A stretch of 43,706 nucleotides of DNA from positions 1 to 43,706 of the IMG/VR virus record IMGVR_UViG_3300009774_000009; one strand, given 5' to 3'. Below, piece after piece: positions 23,322 through 31,866 of the stretch (position 1 is the first letter of the stretch; each line of letters starts with the position of its first letter). Below the pieces are notes generated by a model. It was not told the origin of the DNA. It made no database searches and saw only the letters and a program-made list of their open reading frames with translations. The translations under genes and the position numbers were made by a program. The DNA is from a virus.

Positions 23322-25192
23322 TATCTATCCCAGAAGCTTCCTTTTCGGGGCCTCTTAGGTTGGTTTTCAGTATGATCCTCAACGGTTGGATTGTCTATTT
23401 CCTTTTTCGGGATAGGCTTGGCATCCGATACCATACCCATAGCTTTAAGTTGTTCGGGCTTCTTCCTGTCAAGTCCGGCAATGGTAGCAGCGGCACGGGC
23501 ATATATCCTACAGTCAAGGGGCTCATTACGTTCATACTTCTTCACCCATTTACGTTTAGCAGGTATCCAGTCCTCACCGGTCAGACCTTCGAAATAACGG
23601 TTATCATACTGAGGAAAATGGCAGTAACAAGGCGGGAACGTACCATCGGTACAGGGTTCAATGGTCAGCCATGAATACAATTCTGACTTAAGCAATGACA
23701 CACCGATATTCCATTGTTTAAATTTCCCGATCTTCTTACCATTTTTTGTGTAGTCAACCTGACGGGGAGGTGCAACGGATAAACCAAGTGAGTCAACACC
23801 CTTGATAGGGATAACACGGCTACCGTGATACTTACGACAAAAGGTATGAACCTCAGTGGTATTGTAACCGCTGTCAATGGCCATCCTCAAAAGCTGAAGC
23901 TCTACACCATCCGTTCTGGTCCATGTCTCATCGACAACCTCAGCAAGCTGACTCCATACATCAGGAAGGGTGGTATTTCCCAACAATACCCTGAAATCAA
24001 TTGAATAACTGGATTTATCTGAACACCATCCGACAATCTCTAACTCAATACGATCCTTTTGAATATCGACTCCACTGGTGAGAAAACAAACATCTCCAGG
24101 TACCTTGTTGAGAGGATATGATTCTCTCCGGTTATATACATTTTGCCATGCGGGGGCCTCACCAGAATCCTCAATGACCTCACCCAATACGGTATTTATG
24201 AATGTGGTCATTCTGGATGGGTCTTTAAGGGCTTTTTCATAGTCCTCAGCAATGCCAGCCCATGAGTACCATCCAAATGGTGAATAAAACGAAGACAAAT
24301 GAAATCCAATTATATCCTCACTGACTTTTTCAGGACATAAGGATATCCATTCACCCTTAGCCATCATTTCAGTTTTATGCCTTTCCTCAATCAACTCTTC
24401 GCAATTGGGGCATTGCATTTTGGCCGTTTTCGGAAATCCTTCATCCCATTTTAAGTTTTCAAAAACAAAAGTATGATATACACCACAATGGGGGCAAGGT
24501 ACCTGATAATAATTCTGGTCAGTTTCCAAAAACTCACGCTCGATGATGGAGGTGTCTTTTATCGTTGGGGTAGAAATGATAAATATTTTTTTCTTGGCAA
24601 AGGTTCGGGTTCGGGCTATTGCAAGTTCTACGGGTGATCCCTCACCGTCCAAATTATATGGATATCCGTCAACTTCATCTAAGAATAGATTTTTTATTGG
24701 AACGGACCGTAAACCAACTGGCGTATTGGCACCGGCCATAAGAAGAATTCCACCTGGAAAACTTTTTTGTGTTATAGTATTCTCTCCACTTCTGGATTTT
24801 TTATCTGAAACTTTTTTAGAAAGTGACTCTGATGAGTTGATCATTGGATCAATACGCATCTTTGAATTTCGCTCAACGGTCTTGTCTGTTGGTTGGACCA
24901 TTAACGTAGGTGCCGGTGTGCTATCAATTATATACCCGATCCAGTTATTTCCAGCTTCTGTCAATCCAAGTTGCGCACCTTTCATTACAACAACTTTTTT
25001 ATACGGGAAATAGACAGAAAGAGAATCCATTATCTTACGAAGATATGGAGTCCTAGTTGTCCTCCATGGCCCATACTCTGATGCAGCCATCGAAGACAGT
25101 ATTCTATTCTCATCTGCCCATTCCGATACTGTCAGACGGGGATCAGGCGTAAAACCTGCTAGATAGTCTAATATGGGAGGGTTACCGGTCAA
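23321..25192 (-). CDS. Terminase large subunit, GpA family
   Basis: 623 aa, lambda gpA-like (PF05876) packaging ATPase and nuclease. SEWADENRILSSMAASEYGPW is the family N-terminus; Walker A-like KGAQLGLTE at 71-79; Walker B LFLDEVDGYP at about 169-178; a zinc-binding pair CPHC and CPNC in the middle; C-terminal nuclease region with AIDSGYNTTEVHTFCRKY and a GluLeuAsp-type EPLDCRIYARAAA. The gene starts within the end of the PLD-like gene. Confidence 0.95.
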   Translation of the reverse strand: MTGNPPILDYLAGFTPDPRLTVSEWADENRILSSMAASEYGPWRTTRTPYLRKIMDSLSVYFPYKKVVVMKGAQLGLTEAGNNWIGYIIDSTPAPTLMVQPTDKTVERNSKMRIDPMINSSESLSKKVSDKKSRSGENTITQKSFPGGILLMAGANTPVGLRSVPIKNLFLDEVDGYPYNLDGEGSPVELAIARTRTFAKKKIFIISTPTIKDTSIIEREFLETDQNYYQVPCPHCGVYHTFVFENLKWDEGFPKTAKMQCPNCEELIEERHKTEMMAKGEWISLCPEKVSEDIIGFHLSSFYSPFGWYSWAGIAEDYEKALKDPSRMTTFINTVLGEVIEDSGEAPAWQNVYNRRESYPLNKVPGDVCFLTSGVDIQKDRIELEIVGWCSDKSSYSIDFRVLLGNTTLPDVWSQLAEVVDETWTRTDGVELQLLRMAIDSGYNTTEVHTFCRKYHGSRVIPIKGVDSLGLSVAPPRQVDYTKNGKKIGKFKQWNIGVSLLKSELYSWLTIEPCTDGTFPPCYCHFPQYDNRYFEGLTGEDWIPAKRKWVKKYERNEPLDCRIYARAAATIAGLDRKKPEQLKAMGMVSDAKPIPKKEIDNPTVEDHTENQPKRPRKGSFWDR

Positions 25193-25820
25193 TGGATATG
25201 ATATCTTTATAAAAATTAATATAAAAATCAGTTAATGAGTGATCACATGTTATTACAGTATTCTCACATCTGGGATTTGTATTTATATTGGCAGAACTTT
25301 CAATAACAAATGAAAACTTATCACCATGACCACACATAACTTTTGAGTGATTCCGAAATATGCTGACATTCGCTTTTCCTTCTTTCTGCAATTTTTTTAA
25401 CTCTTCATATTCCCCGGCATATGAAGCTTTAAATATTTCACCAACATAGAAATGGACAAAATCAATACGGTGAACCTTAATCCATGATTCTATCTCAAGA
25501 ATATCAGATATCCCCATGCACCAGGTGGATATTATTACTTCTTTGATATGTTGCTGTTTTATTATATGCCTTAAAAACGTCAGGCTATCAATGTCCCCCT
25601 GTGATATAACATGATATGAATTACCAGCGGCAAAATCCCAATCAATCAATTCTTCAAGTTTTTTTTCTGAAGAATAACGTCTGGCCATATTCTGTGGAGT
25701 AATGACATATGCTTTTGCGCTTTCACGACTTTGATTCGTAGTTATAATACCTTTAACTAGATTCTCTTTCTTGGCTTTTTTAGGTATGACAACATCCTCT
25801 TCAATTGAATTGATCTTCAT
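25182..25820 (-). CDS. PLD-like protein between terminase genes
   Basis: 212 aa. Contains FRNHSKVMCGHGDKFSFVIESSANIN, one HxK motif of the phospholipase D superfamily followed by a typical SSANI strand (His and Lys visible, about 155-180). Only one copy, so an active enzyme would need to dimerise, as single-motif Nuc-type nucleases do. HFYVGEIFKASYAGEYEELKKL precedes it. It overlaps TerS by four bases and TerL by eleven, so it is coexpressed with the packaging motor. A role in DNA end processing or exclusion of other DNA is a guess. Confidence 0.75.
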   Translation of the reverse strand: MKINSIEEDVVIPKKAKKENLVKGIITTNQSRESAKAYVITPQNMARRYSSEKKLEELIDWDFAAGNSYHVISQGDIDSLTFLRHIIKQQHIKEVIISTWCMGISDILEIESWIKVHRIDFVHFYVGEIFKASYAGEYEELKKLQKEGKANVSIFRNHSKVMCGHGDKFSFVIESSANINTNPRCENTVITCDHSLTDFYINFYKDIISIDR

Positions 25821-26416
25821 ATTGTGGATTTACAGTTTTGTATGATTTCAAGGATTGCAGCATCAACAGCATTCCTGAAATGGTTATAAAACTTATTTCT
25901 GTCATTTGATAGAGAAATAAGTGTATCTGTTTCACGATCAGGTAAAGATTGTAATACATTTCGTGACGCTTGGCCAGCTGAGAATAGCTGAGAACGAACA
26001 AGATCACGAGGTACTAATGTTCCAGCCTTTTCATCTACTTCAAGACTGGCCAGTTGAGCCTTGAATATTTTCTCGGCTCTTTGAGCTTGAGCCATTGAAC
26101 TGTCACCTGTTAATCCTGCAATATTATCAAGACTATCTGATGAGTCTTCAACAATGATAGTTTTCTCAATATCCTTTTTTTTAGTTTTAAGTTCGTTGAC
26201 AGGTTGTTCTTTTTTTGATTGACAATAAATAGCTTTTGAACCTAGACCATATTTTTCAAATTCCTTTTTAGCTATTGAAAATATAATTTTTGGCTTACCA
26301 TTTTCAATCTTAACACCTTTGACAATTTTCTCAAGACGTATACCGTCTCTAATAGTTTTCTCACCGATATTGACACGTCTTGCAAACTCCCTGATACTGA
26401 TTACTTCTTCTGACAT
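25817..26416 (-). CDS. Terminase small subunit, Nu1-like
   Basis: 199 aa from the ATG at 26416 (MSEEVISIREFARRVNIGEKTIRDGI, a winged-helix DNA-binding start); an upstream start at 26467 is possible but overlaps the repeats. The C-terminal half (AQAQRAEKIFKAQLASLEV, GTLVPRDLVRSQLFSAGQASRNVLQSLPDR) matches Nu1/terminase small subunits of the lambda type. It recognises the packaging site, probably the TGCGTAC repeats just upstream. Confidence 0.85.
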   Translation of the reverse strand: MSEEVISIREFARRVNIGEKTIRDGIRLEKIVKGVKIENGKPKIIFSIAKKEFEKYGLGSKAIYCQSKKEQPVNELKTKKKDIEKTIIVEDSSDSLDNIAGLTGDSSMAQAQRAEKIFKAQLASLEVDEKAGTLVPRDLVRSQLFSAGQASRNVLQSLPDRETDTLISLSNDRNKFYNHFRNAVDAAILEIIQNCKSTI

Positions 26417-26419
26417 TTT

Positions 26420-26563
26420 GCGTATATTTTTGCGTACTTTTTTTATTTTTCTAAAAAATAAGATCACGAACTAAAAAAGTGCGTACATCATAATATTTTT
26501 TGTGTTGTTTTTTTCTGATTTGTTTTATAGGTGTAAATACATCATATTTTGCGTACTGCGTAC
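26420..26563. repeat. GCGTAC repeats, packaging-site candidate
   Basis: GCGTAC/T occurs at 26420, 26432, 26481, 26551 and 26558 directly before TerS. Two of the copies are joined to TACATCATA(AT)ATTTT-type sequence (26484 and 26538). Repeats of this kind beside TerS are typical of small-subunit binding sites in cos or pac regions; they could also autoregulate TerS. Confidence 0.55.
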
Positions 26564-26723
26564 ATTAAAAAAAGTGACTAACTAGCGCGAAAATGGGGGT
26601 GGCGCTGCCTGCGTTCATTTACGCCGCACAGTACCTTTTGATTCTCTGCATAATGATGTGATAGTCAATGATATAAACATATATTAACATTTAAGAATTA
26701 ACATTTAGGCACACATAGTGCTG
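26564..26723. other. Non-coding, GC-rich cos candidate
   Basis: No gene seen between 26468 and 26723. Within AT-rich surroundings stands a GC-rich block (26584-26627) with the inverted repeat AGCGC (26584-26588) / GCGCT (26602-26606) around a G run, and a second GCG-rich part to 26627. Given a lambda-type terminase, a cohesive-end cut site here is plausible; the exact cut cannot be read. Confidence 0.35.
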
Positions 26724-27350
26724 TCACTTGTCTTGAGTGAGCTTATCAACCGTTTGACGCAAGAATACTCTGTATCTTTCTGCTAGTGTTCTATCAATGT
26801 AAGACGTGATCTGCTTACTCATAGCCTTACTACTGTACATGGTGTATGGTGATGCTGTCTGGACGTTCGTTATCCTGGTCTTACCACTTGATGTTCTAGC
26901 GTTGGATGGGACGAAACGTTTACCAACATAACTTCCACTTACAAAAACACCGATATGTCCTGACTTCATCTTACGAACAAAGGCATGTCTATAGGTTATA
27001 GGACGGCCTTTCTTGATCTCTACAGTAACAGGGTTACCATGACGGGGGTTATTGTGCTTAAACCTGTTAAGACCTATTACGCTTGTTGAATAGGATACCT
27101 CAGCATATAAACCTTCTTTTGTTCCTCTTGCTGGTTTGGATAGCTTAGAGGCTTCAGTAAGACCTTTGGCGTTGATAGTGTAATATTTCTTGACTTCTTT
27201 CTTCATCAGGCCAACGACACGTCTCGATGTCACATTGATGGTCTTAGCAGCTGCTTTCTGAATCTCTTTATCAGATAAGAGGGAGTGGAACTCACGCTCC
27301 ACTTCCTTCATACTCCTCTTACCTTCATAGGTTATGTCTACTCTGAACAT
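26724..27350 (-). CDS. Minor tail protein Z-like
   Basis: 208 aa, very basic. KAAAKTINVTSRRVVGLMKKEVKKYYTI is the GPZ family signature (PF06763), with later GRPITYRHAFVRKMKSGHIGVFVSG and a Ser-rich QTASPYTMYSS. In lambda gpZ acts at tail completion. Here it lies upstream of the packaging region and not among tail genes. Confidence 0.78.
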   Translation of the reverse strand: MFRVDITYEGKRSMKEVEREFHSLLSDKEIQKAAAKTINVTSRRVVGLMKKEVKKYYTINAKGLTEASKLSKPARGTKEGLYAEVSYSTSVIGLNRFKHNNPRHGNPVTVEIKKGRPITYRHAFVRKMKSGHIGVFVSGSYVGKRFVPSNARTSSGKTRITNVQTASPYTMYSSKAMSKQITSYIDRTLAERYRVFLRQTVDKLTQDK

Positions 27351-27622
27351 AGTTGTTTACGTATTGTATCGTCCATGAACTTAAAAAGAATATTAGACTC
27401 TAATTCTGTTTGGTAACGGGCGATAGATGGCCTAATATCGTCCAAAGATAAATTAACAGTCTTAACAATCGCTCTACTATCAGGCGTTAGTTTTACGGCA
27501 TAATTAACAAACAATGTCCGGGCTAAAACAAGCTCTTTACGTTTACATTTTTGGGATATAGCATCCTCTGAAATACCGCAAACATCGCAGACAATTTTCT
27601 TTAGCTGGTCAAGATACTCCAT
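27338..27622 (-). CDS. DnaA domain IV-like protein
   Basis: 94 aa. LKKIVCDVCGISEDAISQKCKRKELVLARTLFVNYAVKL has the order of DnaA domain IV (helix, V-x-x-xCGIS-x-x-x-I, [K/R]xxExVxAR). In DnaA the domain binds DnaA boxes. The typical DHTTV signature is missing, so DNA binding is likely but the same specificity is not. Overlaps the Z-like gene by 13 bases. Confidence 0.6.
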   Translation of the reverse strand: MEYLDQLKKIVCDVCGISEDAISQKCKRKELVLARTLFVNYAVKLTPDSRAIVKTVNLSLDDIRPSIARYQTELESNILFKFMDDTIRKQLCSE

Positions 27623-27646
27623 AACCTATAAATTTGATTGATTTTC

Positions 27647-28390
27647 TTACTGTTCAATAATGGCAATGCTTGGACACATTTCTCTGATTTTTACAATCTC
27701 TTTGTCAATGATTGTATCCCTGATATCTTCCATCAGCTGGTTGGCAGCTGGGGAAAGAAGGACAAAAGCCACATCACGGCCATTAACTTGAGCAAATGTT
27801 TCCACCTCCAACGTTTCGGGATCAGTGCCCTTGAAAACGGGTATTTTCAGGGTAAACGCCTTCGGGATGTTTGAATCTACTGTTTGTTTAAAGACATCCG
27901 TTCTGTCTCCGGTTTCCTTCGTTAATCGTTCGAGGGTTTGATTAACTGTAGCGTTAAAGTGCAATAAATCGTGAACGAGTTGCATATTAATAGCCTTATC
28001 AGGAAAAAAGGCACGATTCATTTTGAAGAACATACCCAAATCGGCTGGACTCCATTTTGTACTGTCATTAATACCAAAAGCCACGAATGAAGGATGAGGT
28101 TGTAATACGCCTTCAACAAATCCAGTATTCCGATTGTCATTTTCGTTAAAAACAAGCTTAATGCTTATATCCTCACGATTTACAAGTATATGACACCGTT
28201 TTTCATTGATTTGGTCAGGTTGGTCCTTACGTTGACTCAGAAACTCTGTCACACATGTTATAACACCTTTCAGTTGCAGTTTAAGAGGTTCAAGGACTGG
28301 GAGCTCATTGAGTTCTGATAATTCATGGATGATAATTCTTGTTGGCGTACCATCATCTGGTGTGTTGATAATCAATTTGTCTGTGTTCAT
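27647..28390 (-). CDS. DUF2303-like phage protein
   Basis: 247 aa. Resembles the YfdQ/DUF2303 family: VITCVTEFLSQRKDQPDQINEKRCHILVNRED, KWSPADLGMFFKMNRAFFPDK, and FTLKIPVFKG. Proteins of this family occur in phages with single-strand annealing modules, and the next gene upstream is a small helical protein; no recombinase was seen here. Function unknown. Confidence 0.55.
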   Translation of the reverse strand: MNTDKLIINTPDDGTPTRIIIHELSELNELPVLEPLKLQLKGVITCVTEFLSQRKDQPDQINEKRCHILVNREDISIKLVFNENDNRNTGFVEGVLQPHPSFVAFGINDSTKWSPADLGMFFKMNRAFFPDKAINMQLVHDLLHFNATVNQTLERLTKETGDRTDVFKQTVDSNIPKAFTLKIPVFKGTDPETLEVETFAQVNGRDVAFVLLSPAANQLMEDIRDTIIDKEIVKIREMCPSIAIIEQ

Positions 28391-28400
28391 AAATTAAAGA

Positions 28401-28829
28401 TTAATTGTTTGTACCTGTTTTTCTGGTCATTTGAAAGATCGTTCCCTGCATTTCATCTGGTGTGGATGGTCTGGATTCAATAAGAAGACCGGAAGCACTG
28501 TAAAAGCCAGTCATTTTGTCTTCTTTGTCAATAAACTTGTAGCAATTTTCTTTAACAAAGACAGCCTTTGTTTTAATGTTTCCAAGTAAGGTTTTCTTTT
28601 CTTTGAGGATAGGAGCTATTTGATCCTTAAACCCTTTCATAACATCCTTCATTTCTTCTTGAATGTCATTGAGAAGGATAGATGATTCTGCTAGATTATC
28701 CTTCATTGCCAAAATAGCTTCAGGTGTAAAAGGCTTCATGTATCCTTTTTCCTCAACGCTGTCACAATTGTCTTTCAAAAAGTTAACTCTTTGAACATCA
28801 TCATAATTTTCTCCTAAAATTTTCTGCAT
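28401..28829 (-). CDS. Unknown helical protein
   Basis: 142 aa. Mostly helical from 35 to 100 (AILAMKDNLAESSILLNDIQEEMKDVMKGF) with a beta-like C-terminus (MTGFYSASGLLIESRPSTPDE). Ten bases from the DUF2303-like gene downstream, so the two are probably a functional pair. No known domain. Confidence 0.65.
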   Translation of the reverse strand: MQKILGENYDDVQRVNFLKDNCDSVEEKGYMKPFTPEAILAMKDNLAESSILLNDIQEEMKDVMKGFKDQIAPILKEKKTLLGNIKTKAVFVKENCYKFIDKEDKMTGFYSASGLLIESRPSTPDEMQGTIFQMTRKTGTNN

Positions 28830-28852
28830 TGTTTTTGTTTTAAGTAAATAAA

Positions 28853-29239
28853 TTAAAGTTCTTTTTCTTTTCTCAATCGTTTGACCTCAGATGAATAGAG
28901 GTCATATAACTCTTTCAATTCAACATCTTTTAAGCAGCTTATTGAGTACTTTTTTGATTCAAGGTTCAACACCTCATCTTCACCATAAAGTTCAACGAGC
29001 CTCATCCTGTACACTATCAGGTTACCTCTTTTTCCTACATTACACTCATTGCATTGAGGGTGTGTGTTCATAGGTAAAAAGCGTGTCCCCTTGTGTCTCC
29101 TGTCAAGATAATGACCACACTGCATCTTAGACCAGTGGTATCTCTCTTCACAGGTGAAACAAGTACATCGACCATAATCATCCGTATTACAAAGACGGAT
29201 GAATTGGGAATAGGGAATATCTACTTTCTCAATATCCAT
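28853..29239 (-). CDS. NinG-like recombination nuclease
   Basis: 128 aa. NinG/Rap family (PF05766): CTCFTCEERYHWSKMQCGHYLDRRHKGTRFLPMNTHPQCNECN, with paired CxxC motifs and MQCGHY; these proteins are Holliday-junction endonucleases of the HNH-related type. Shorter than lambda NinG (about 200 aa), mainly at the N-terminus. Gene overlaps the upstream gene by eleven bases. Confidence 0.85.
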   Translation of the reverse strand: MDIEKVDIPYSQFIRLCNTDDYGRCTCFTCEERYHWSKMQCGHYLDRRHKGTRFLPMNTHPQCNECNVGKRGNLIVYRMRLVELYGEDEVLNLESKKYSISCLKDVELKELYDLYSSEVKRLRKEKEL

Positions 29240-29729
29240 TGAACAGACCTGCTTTATAATACCTATCCAAATCCGTCCTGAGCGTCCTGATAACTACGTT
29301 TGTGGATGAGCTGATATAAAATGCCTTTTTAAGACAATTGACATACTTATCAATTATATAATCAGCATTGAGGGTGAAGTGATATATCTCACAAACAGCG
29401 TTAATGCGTTCCTTGAGATATTCCAAATCAAAAGTATCAGGCTTTTCCCATTTTACCAGGTTCTGAAAATCAGTTTCAAATTTGGACTTACCTAAGTTTG
29501 TGACATAAAAATATCCGGCAGCACCGGATCTTGTATACATCAACTTATCATCAACCATCATTTGTAGCTGCTCCCAATTTGAATTTCTCTTATTGGAACA
29601 GAAATAGTTTCTTGAATAATCCTTTGGTAAGACCTTATCTTTTTTCTTTGAGGATACAACAGCATTTAGCAGGTCTATGCCAAGCGAATGAGCTATAAGC
29701 TGCATCTGGTCAATAGATAAGTCAGTCAT
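29229..29729 (-). CDS. Unknown phage protein (166 aa)
   Basis: 166 aa. QMQLIAHSLGIDLLNAVVSSKKKDKVLPKDYSRNYFCSNK, then MVDDKLMYTRSGAAGYFYVTNLGKSKF, which has the layout of a winged helix. This N-terminal pattern recurs in Bacteroidetes phages. Overlaps NinG, suggesting a recombination-linked operon; function not known. Confidence 0.65.
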   Translation of the reverse strand: MTDLSIDQMQLIAHSLGIDLLNAVVSSKKKDKVLPKDYSRNYFCSNKRNSNWEQLQMMVDDKLMYTRSGAAGYFYVTNLGKSKFETDFQNLVKWEKPDTFDLEYLKERINAVCEIYHFTLNADYIIDKYVNCLKKAFYISSSTNVVIRTLRTDLDRYYKAGLFNGY

Positions 29730-29910
29730 GTCCTGAATTATTAAAGTGATAGATAAAGTTCTGAGGGAGCATGAGAAATAGCTCCGTTGTAGTCATGTCA
29801 GGGCGTTTAAACCTCTGTATTGATGATGTGAGAGTGATGTTAACCATCAAAAGCACCACAATGAGATATATTAACTCATTGGCATTCTTAAGCCTCATCT
29901 TATGCTTCAT
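29722..29910 (-). CDS. Small membrane protein
   Basis: 62 aa from the ATG at 29910 (MKHKMRLKNANELIYLIVVLL); a start at 29922 adds four residues. One hydrophobic segment (about 15-30). Overlaps YopX-like gene and the downstream gene by a few bases. Function unknown. Confidence 0.6.
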   Translation of the reverse strand: MKHKMRLKNANELIYLIVVLLMVNITLTSSIQRFKRPDMTTTELFLMLPQNFIYHFNNSGHD

Positions 29911-30283
29911 ATTGCTTTCCAATTATTTCAACCGTTGCAGAAATTAAACGTGTAAGATGGGTTACATAGTAGGTAGGTCTATAGATAGAAAAGCATCCAT
30001 CCATAAACTCAATATGTGCGGTGTTTTTATTGTGAGTAACCAAATCACCGCCTTTTGTCACCTTCCCGTTGATATAGATGCTTCCAAAGAGTGGATTTCC
30101 TTTTCGGTCACTCTGTAGTGTGTATTGACCGACTGAATCAGGATAAACCCCTATCCATGTACCATCTATTTCAAGGTAACAGTTTCCATATTTCCTTTTA
30201 ATAGTACCATTTGATATTGTCATGCTTTCAATCCATTCACCAGTATTGATTGACTTTCCTCGAAATAAAACTGTTTGTTCCAT
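29900..30283 (-). CDS. YopX-like protein
   Basis: 127 aa. YopX family (PF09643) layout: FRGKSINTGEWIESMTI at the start and WIGVYPDSVGQYTLQSDRKGNPLFGSIYINGK in the middle (the family's VDPETVGQYTGLKDKNGKEI). YopX proteins are common early phage proteins of unknown function. Confidence 0.75.
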   Translation of the reverse strand: MEQTVLFRGKSINTGEWIESMTISNGTIKRKYGNCYLEIDGTWIGVYPDSVGQYTLQSDRKGNPLFGSIYINGKVTKGGDLVTHNKNTAHIEFMDGCFSIYRPTYYVTHLTRLISATVEIIGKQYEA

Positions 30284-30285
30284 GT

Positions 30286-30504
30286 TTAGATTTTTTTGTG
30301 AATCAACTTGTAGATATCTGATCCAAGAGCGAGTAATGCCTCTATCTTTCTCCTGTCACGCTCACGGGCATGGTTCATGCGGGCTTCATAACGCTTGATT
30401 ATCTCAGCCTCTCTCTGTGTACAGAACTGACCGTTATCAGCTCTTCTCTTCTTATGCTTCTTTGGGGCTTTTACCACATCGGGAAATAATGTTTGCTCTT
30501 CCAT
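30286..30504 (-). CDS. Small basic helical protein
   Basis: 72 aa, with a Lys/Arg-rich N-terminal third (KAPKKHKKRRADNGQF) and a long helix (YEARMNHARERDRRKIEALLALG). Two bases from the YopX-like gene. Possibly nucleic-acid binding because of charge; no family recognised. Confidence 0.65.
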   Translation of the reverse strand: MEEQTLFPDVVKAPKKHKKRRADNGQFCTQREAEIIKRYEARMNHARERDRRKIEALLALGSDIYKLIHKKI

Positions 30505-30516
30505 AGCTCTCTTGTT

Positions 30517-30588
30517 TTACCAGTCGTTAAAATCCCAATTCTTCAGAAGATAGCAGAATGATATAATTGACTTGATTAAGCGTATCAT
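30517..30588 (-). CDS. Micropeptide candidate (23 aa)
   Basis: MIRLIKSIISFCYLLKNWDF and three further residues. It fills the gap between the radical SAM gene and the basic protein, with short spacing on both sides (5 and 12 bases). Amphipathic, membrane-like. Too short to be sure. Confidence 0.35.
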   Translation of the reverse strand: MIRLIKSIISFCYLLKNWDFNDW

Positions 30589-30593
30589 GTGTA

Positions 30594-31364
30594 TTAACTT
30601 TTAAGTTTTAAAATTACCTCTCCCCCGTGATCGTATAACGTTCCTCGGAATTCACAAATACCATTCTTTCCGTTTCTTGGTGTGTAGTAGTCGCATTGAG
30701 ATTTGCAACACTCTGATTTATCCCCCGCTGTACCCATTTCGCAAAAGCCGATTGTCTGCTGAATCATTTCCATACTCGAATTAAGGTCTATTATAGGCTC
30801 AATAGATGCAAAGGTTTTGAATCCTGCATTATGAAGCTTTTTCATAGCCTCGATACGTTCAGCGTTGGTAGATGCGTTTGGCTCCAATTCATCGTGGCCG
30901 GTCAAGGTAAAGCCGAAAGCAAGAAGGTGCTTCTTTGGCTCGTAATTCCAGATTGTTTGGTTTTCGTTCAATTCACGGATTAAAGCATCTATATGCCAAT
31001 CTGCTCGCTTCGTTAGGAATTTAACGGGCACATCGTTAATTAGGCACAACCTTGCTGCCTGTTGAGTAAGAAGTGTTGTTTCTGGTAGAAATGGATCGGA
31101 TGTAAACGTAAAGAATAGACCGTGTTTTTGAAGTTCAAGAAGGTTTAATTTCAGTTCCTTTTCAAAGATCTTTAAGGCGTCCGCTTCATCCTTAAAACAC
31201 TTTTTCAAAGTAGGTATTAACCCGCCCATTACATGACCTAAAACGCCTTTCTTGCAATAACAGTAGGAACAGTCATTTGAACATCCTACATAGAAATTAC
31301 AAGCCCATTCTGCATATTCCCCAGCAGGGCCTTTTGGTTGATATATCGCTTTTCCTTTATACAT
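30594..31364 (-). CDS. Radical SAM protein, SPL-like
   Basis: 256 aa. GCSNDCSYCYC carries the radical SAM cluster motif CxxxCxxC (Cys28, 32, 35). The frame LFFTFTSDPFLPETTLLTQQAARLCL and IEPIIDLNSSMEMI resembles phage proteins annotated as SPL-like radical SAM. A second Cys set near the C-terminus (GFCEMG, SECCKSQC) could bind another iron-sulphur cluster. Overlaps the ASCH gene by eight bases. Substrate unknown; base or nucleotide modification is the likely area. Confidence 0.85.
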   Translation of the reverse strand: MYKGKAIYQPKGPAGEYAEWACNFYVGCSNDCSYCYCKKGVLGHVMGGLIPTLKKCFKDEADALKIFEKELKLNLLELQKHGLFFTFTSDPFLPETTLLTQQAARLCLINDVPVKFLTKRADWHIDALIRELNENQTIWNYEPKKHLLAFGFTLTGHDELEPNASTNAERIEAMKKLHNAGFKTFASIEPIIDLNSSMEMIQQTIGFCEMGTAGDKSECCKSQCDYYTPRNGKNGICEFRGTLYDHGGEVILKLKS

Positions 31365-31866
31365 GATTTTCTTTGATTAAAGTTTCGTCAAATTCCCAAA
31401 AGCTAAGTTTTCCTTTAGCGGGTATAGGCTTTTCAAAAAGGATTGGATTTCGTAAAACCCAATTGTATGTTATCTTTGGGTTTTTGCCTTCTGAAACAGC
31501 TTTCGTGATTTCAAATGATTCTCGAATCTTCTGAACATCTGTTTTATTTTGATCCGCCCATATACTTGTGTGATTGATAACGCAGTCCACTATTTCAACA
31601 CTTCCAATAATTGAACCAGTTGGTAGGCTTTCAAGCCATCCCTTTGTTTCAGGAAATATCTTATAAAGTGAAGGGATTATATCGTATAAATACTTTATAA
31701 ACATATTCCCATTCCATGATTTTGCGGCTGCATGAATCAAAACACGACCACGAAAATTAGTTTTCCATGTACGGTTTTCAATATCCTTGAATAATATTAC
31801 ATTGTCAATTTTCAGGCCTTCAACTATAAGTGACGCCCAAGGTTGTTTTTCTGTTATTGCTTTCAT
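31357..31866 (-). CDS. ASCH domain protein
   Basis: 169 aa. QPWASLIVEGLKIDNVILFKDIENRTWKTNFRGRVLIHAAAKSWN matches the ASCH fold (PF04266), whose members bind RNA or modified nucleosides, and some of which have nucleoside amidohydrolase activity. It is followed at once by the radical SAM gene, and its start touches the MazG-like gene stop (one-base overlap). Confidence 0.8.
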   Translation of the reverse strand: MKAITEKQPWASLIVEGLKIDNVILFKDIENRTWKTNFRGRVLIHAAAKSWNGNMFIKYLYDIIPSLYKIFPETKGWLESLPTGSIIGSVEIVDCVINHTSIWADQNKTDVQKIRESFEITKAVSEGKNPKITYNWVLRNPILFEKPIPAKGKLSFWEFDETLIKENHV

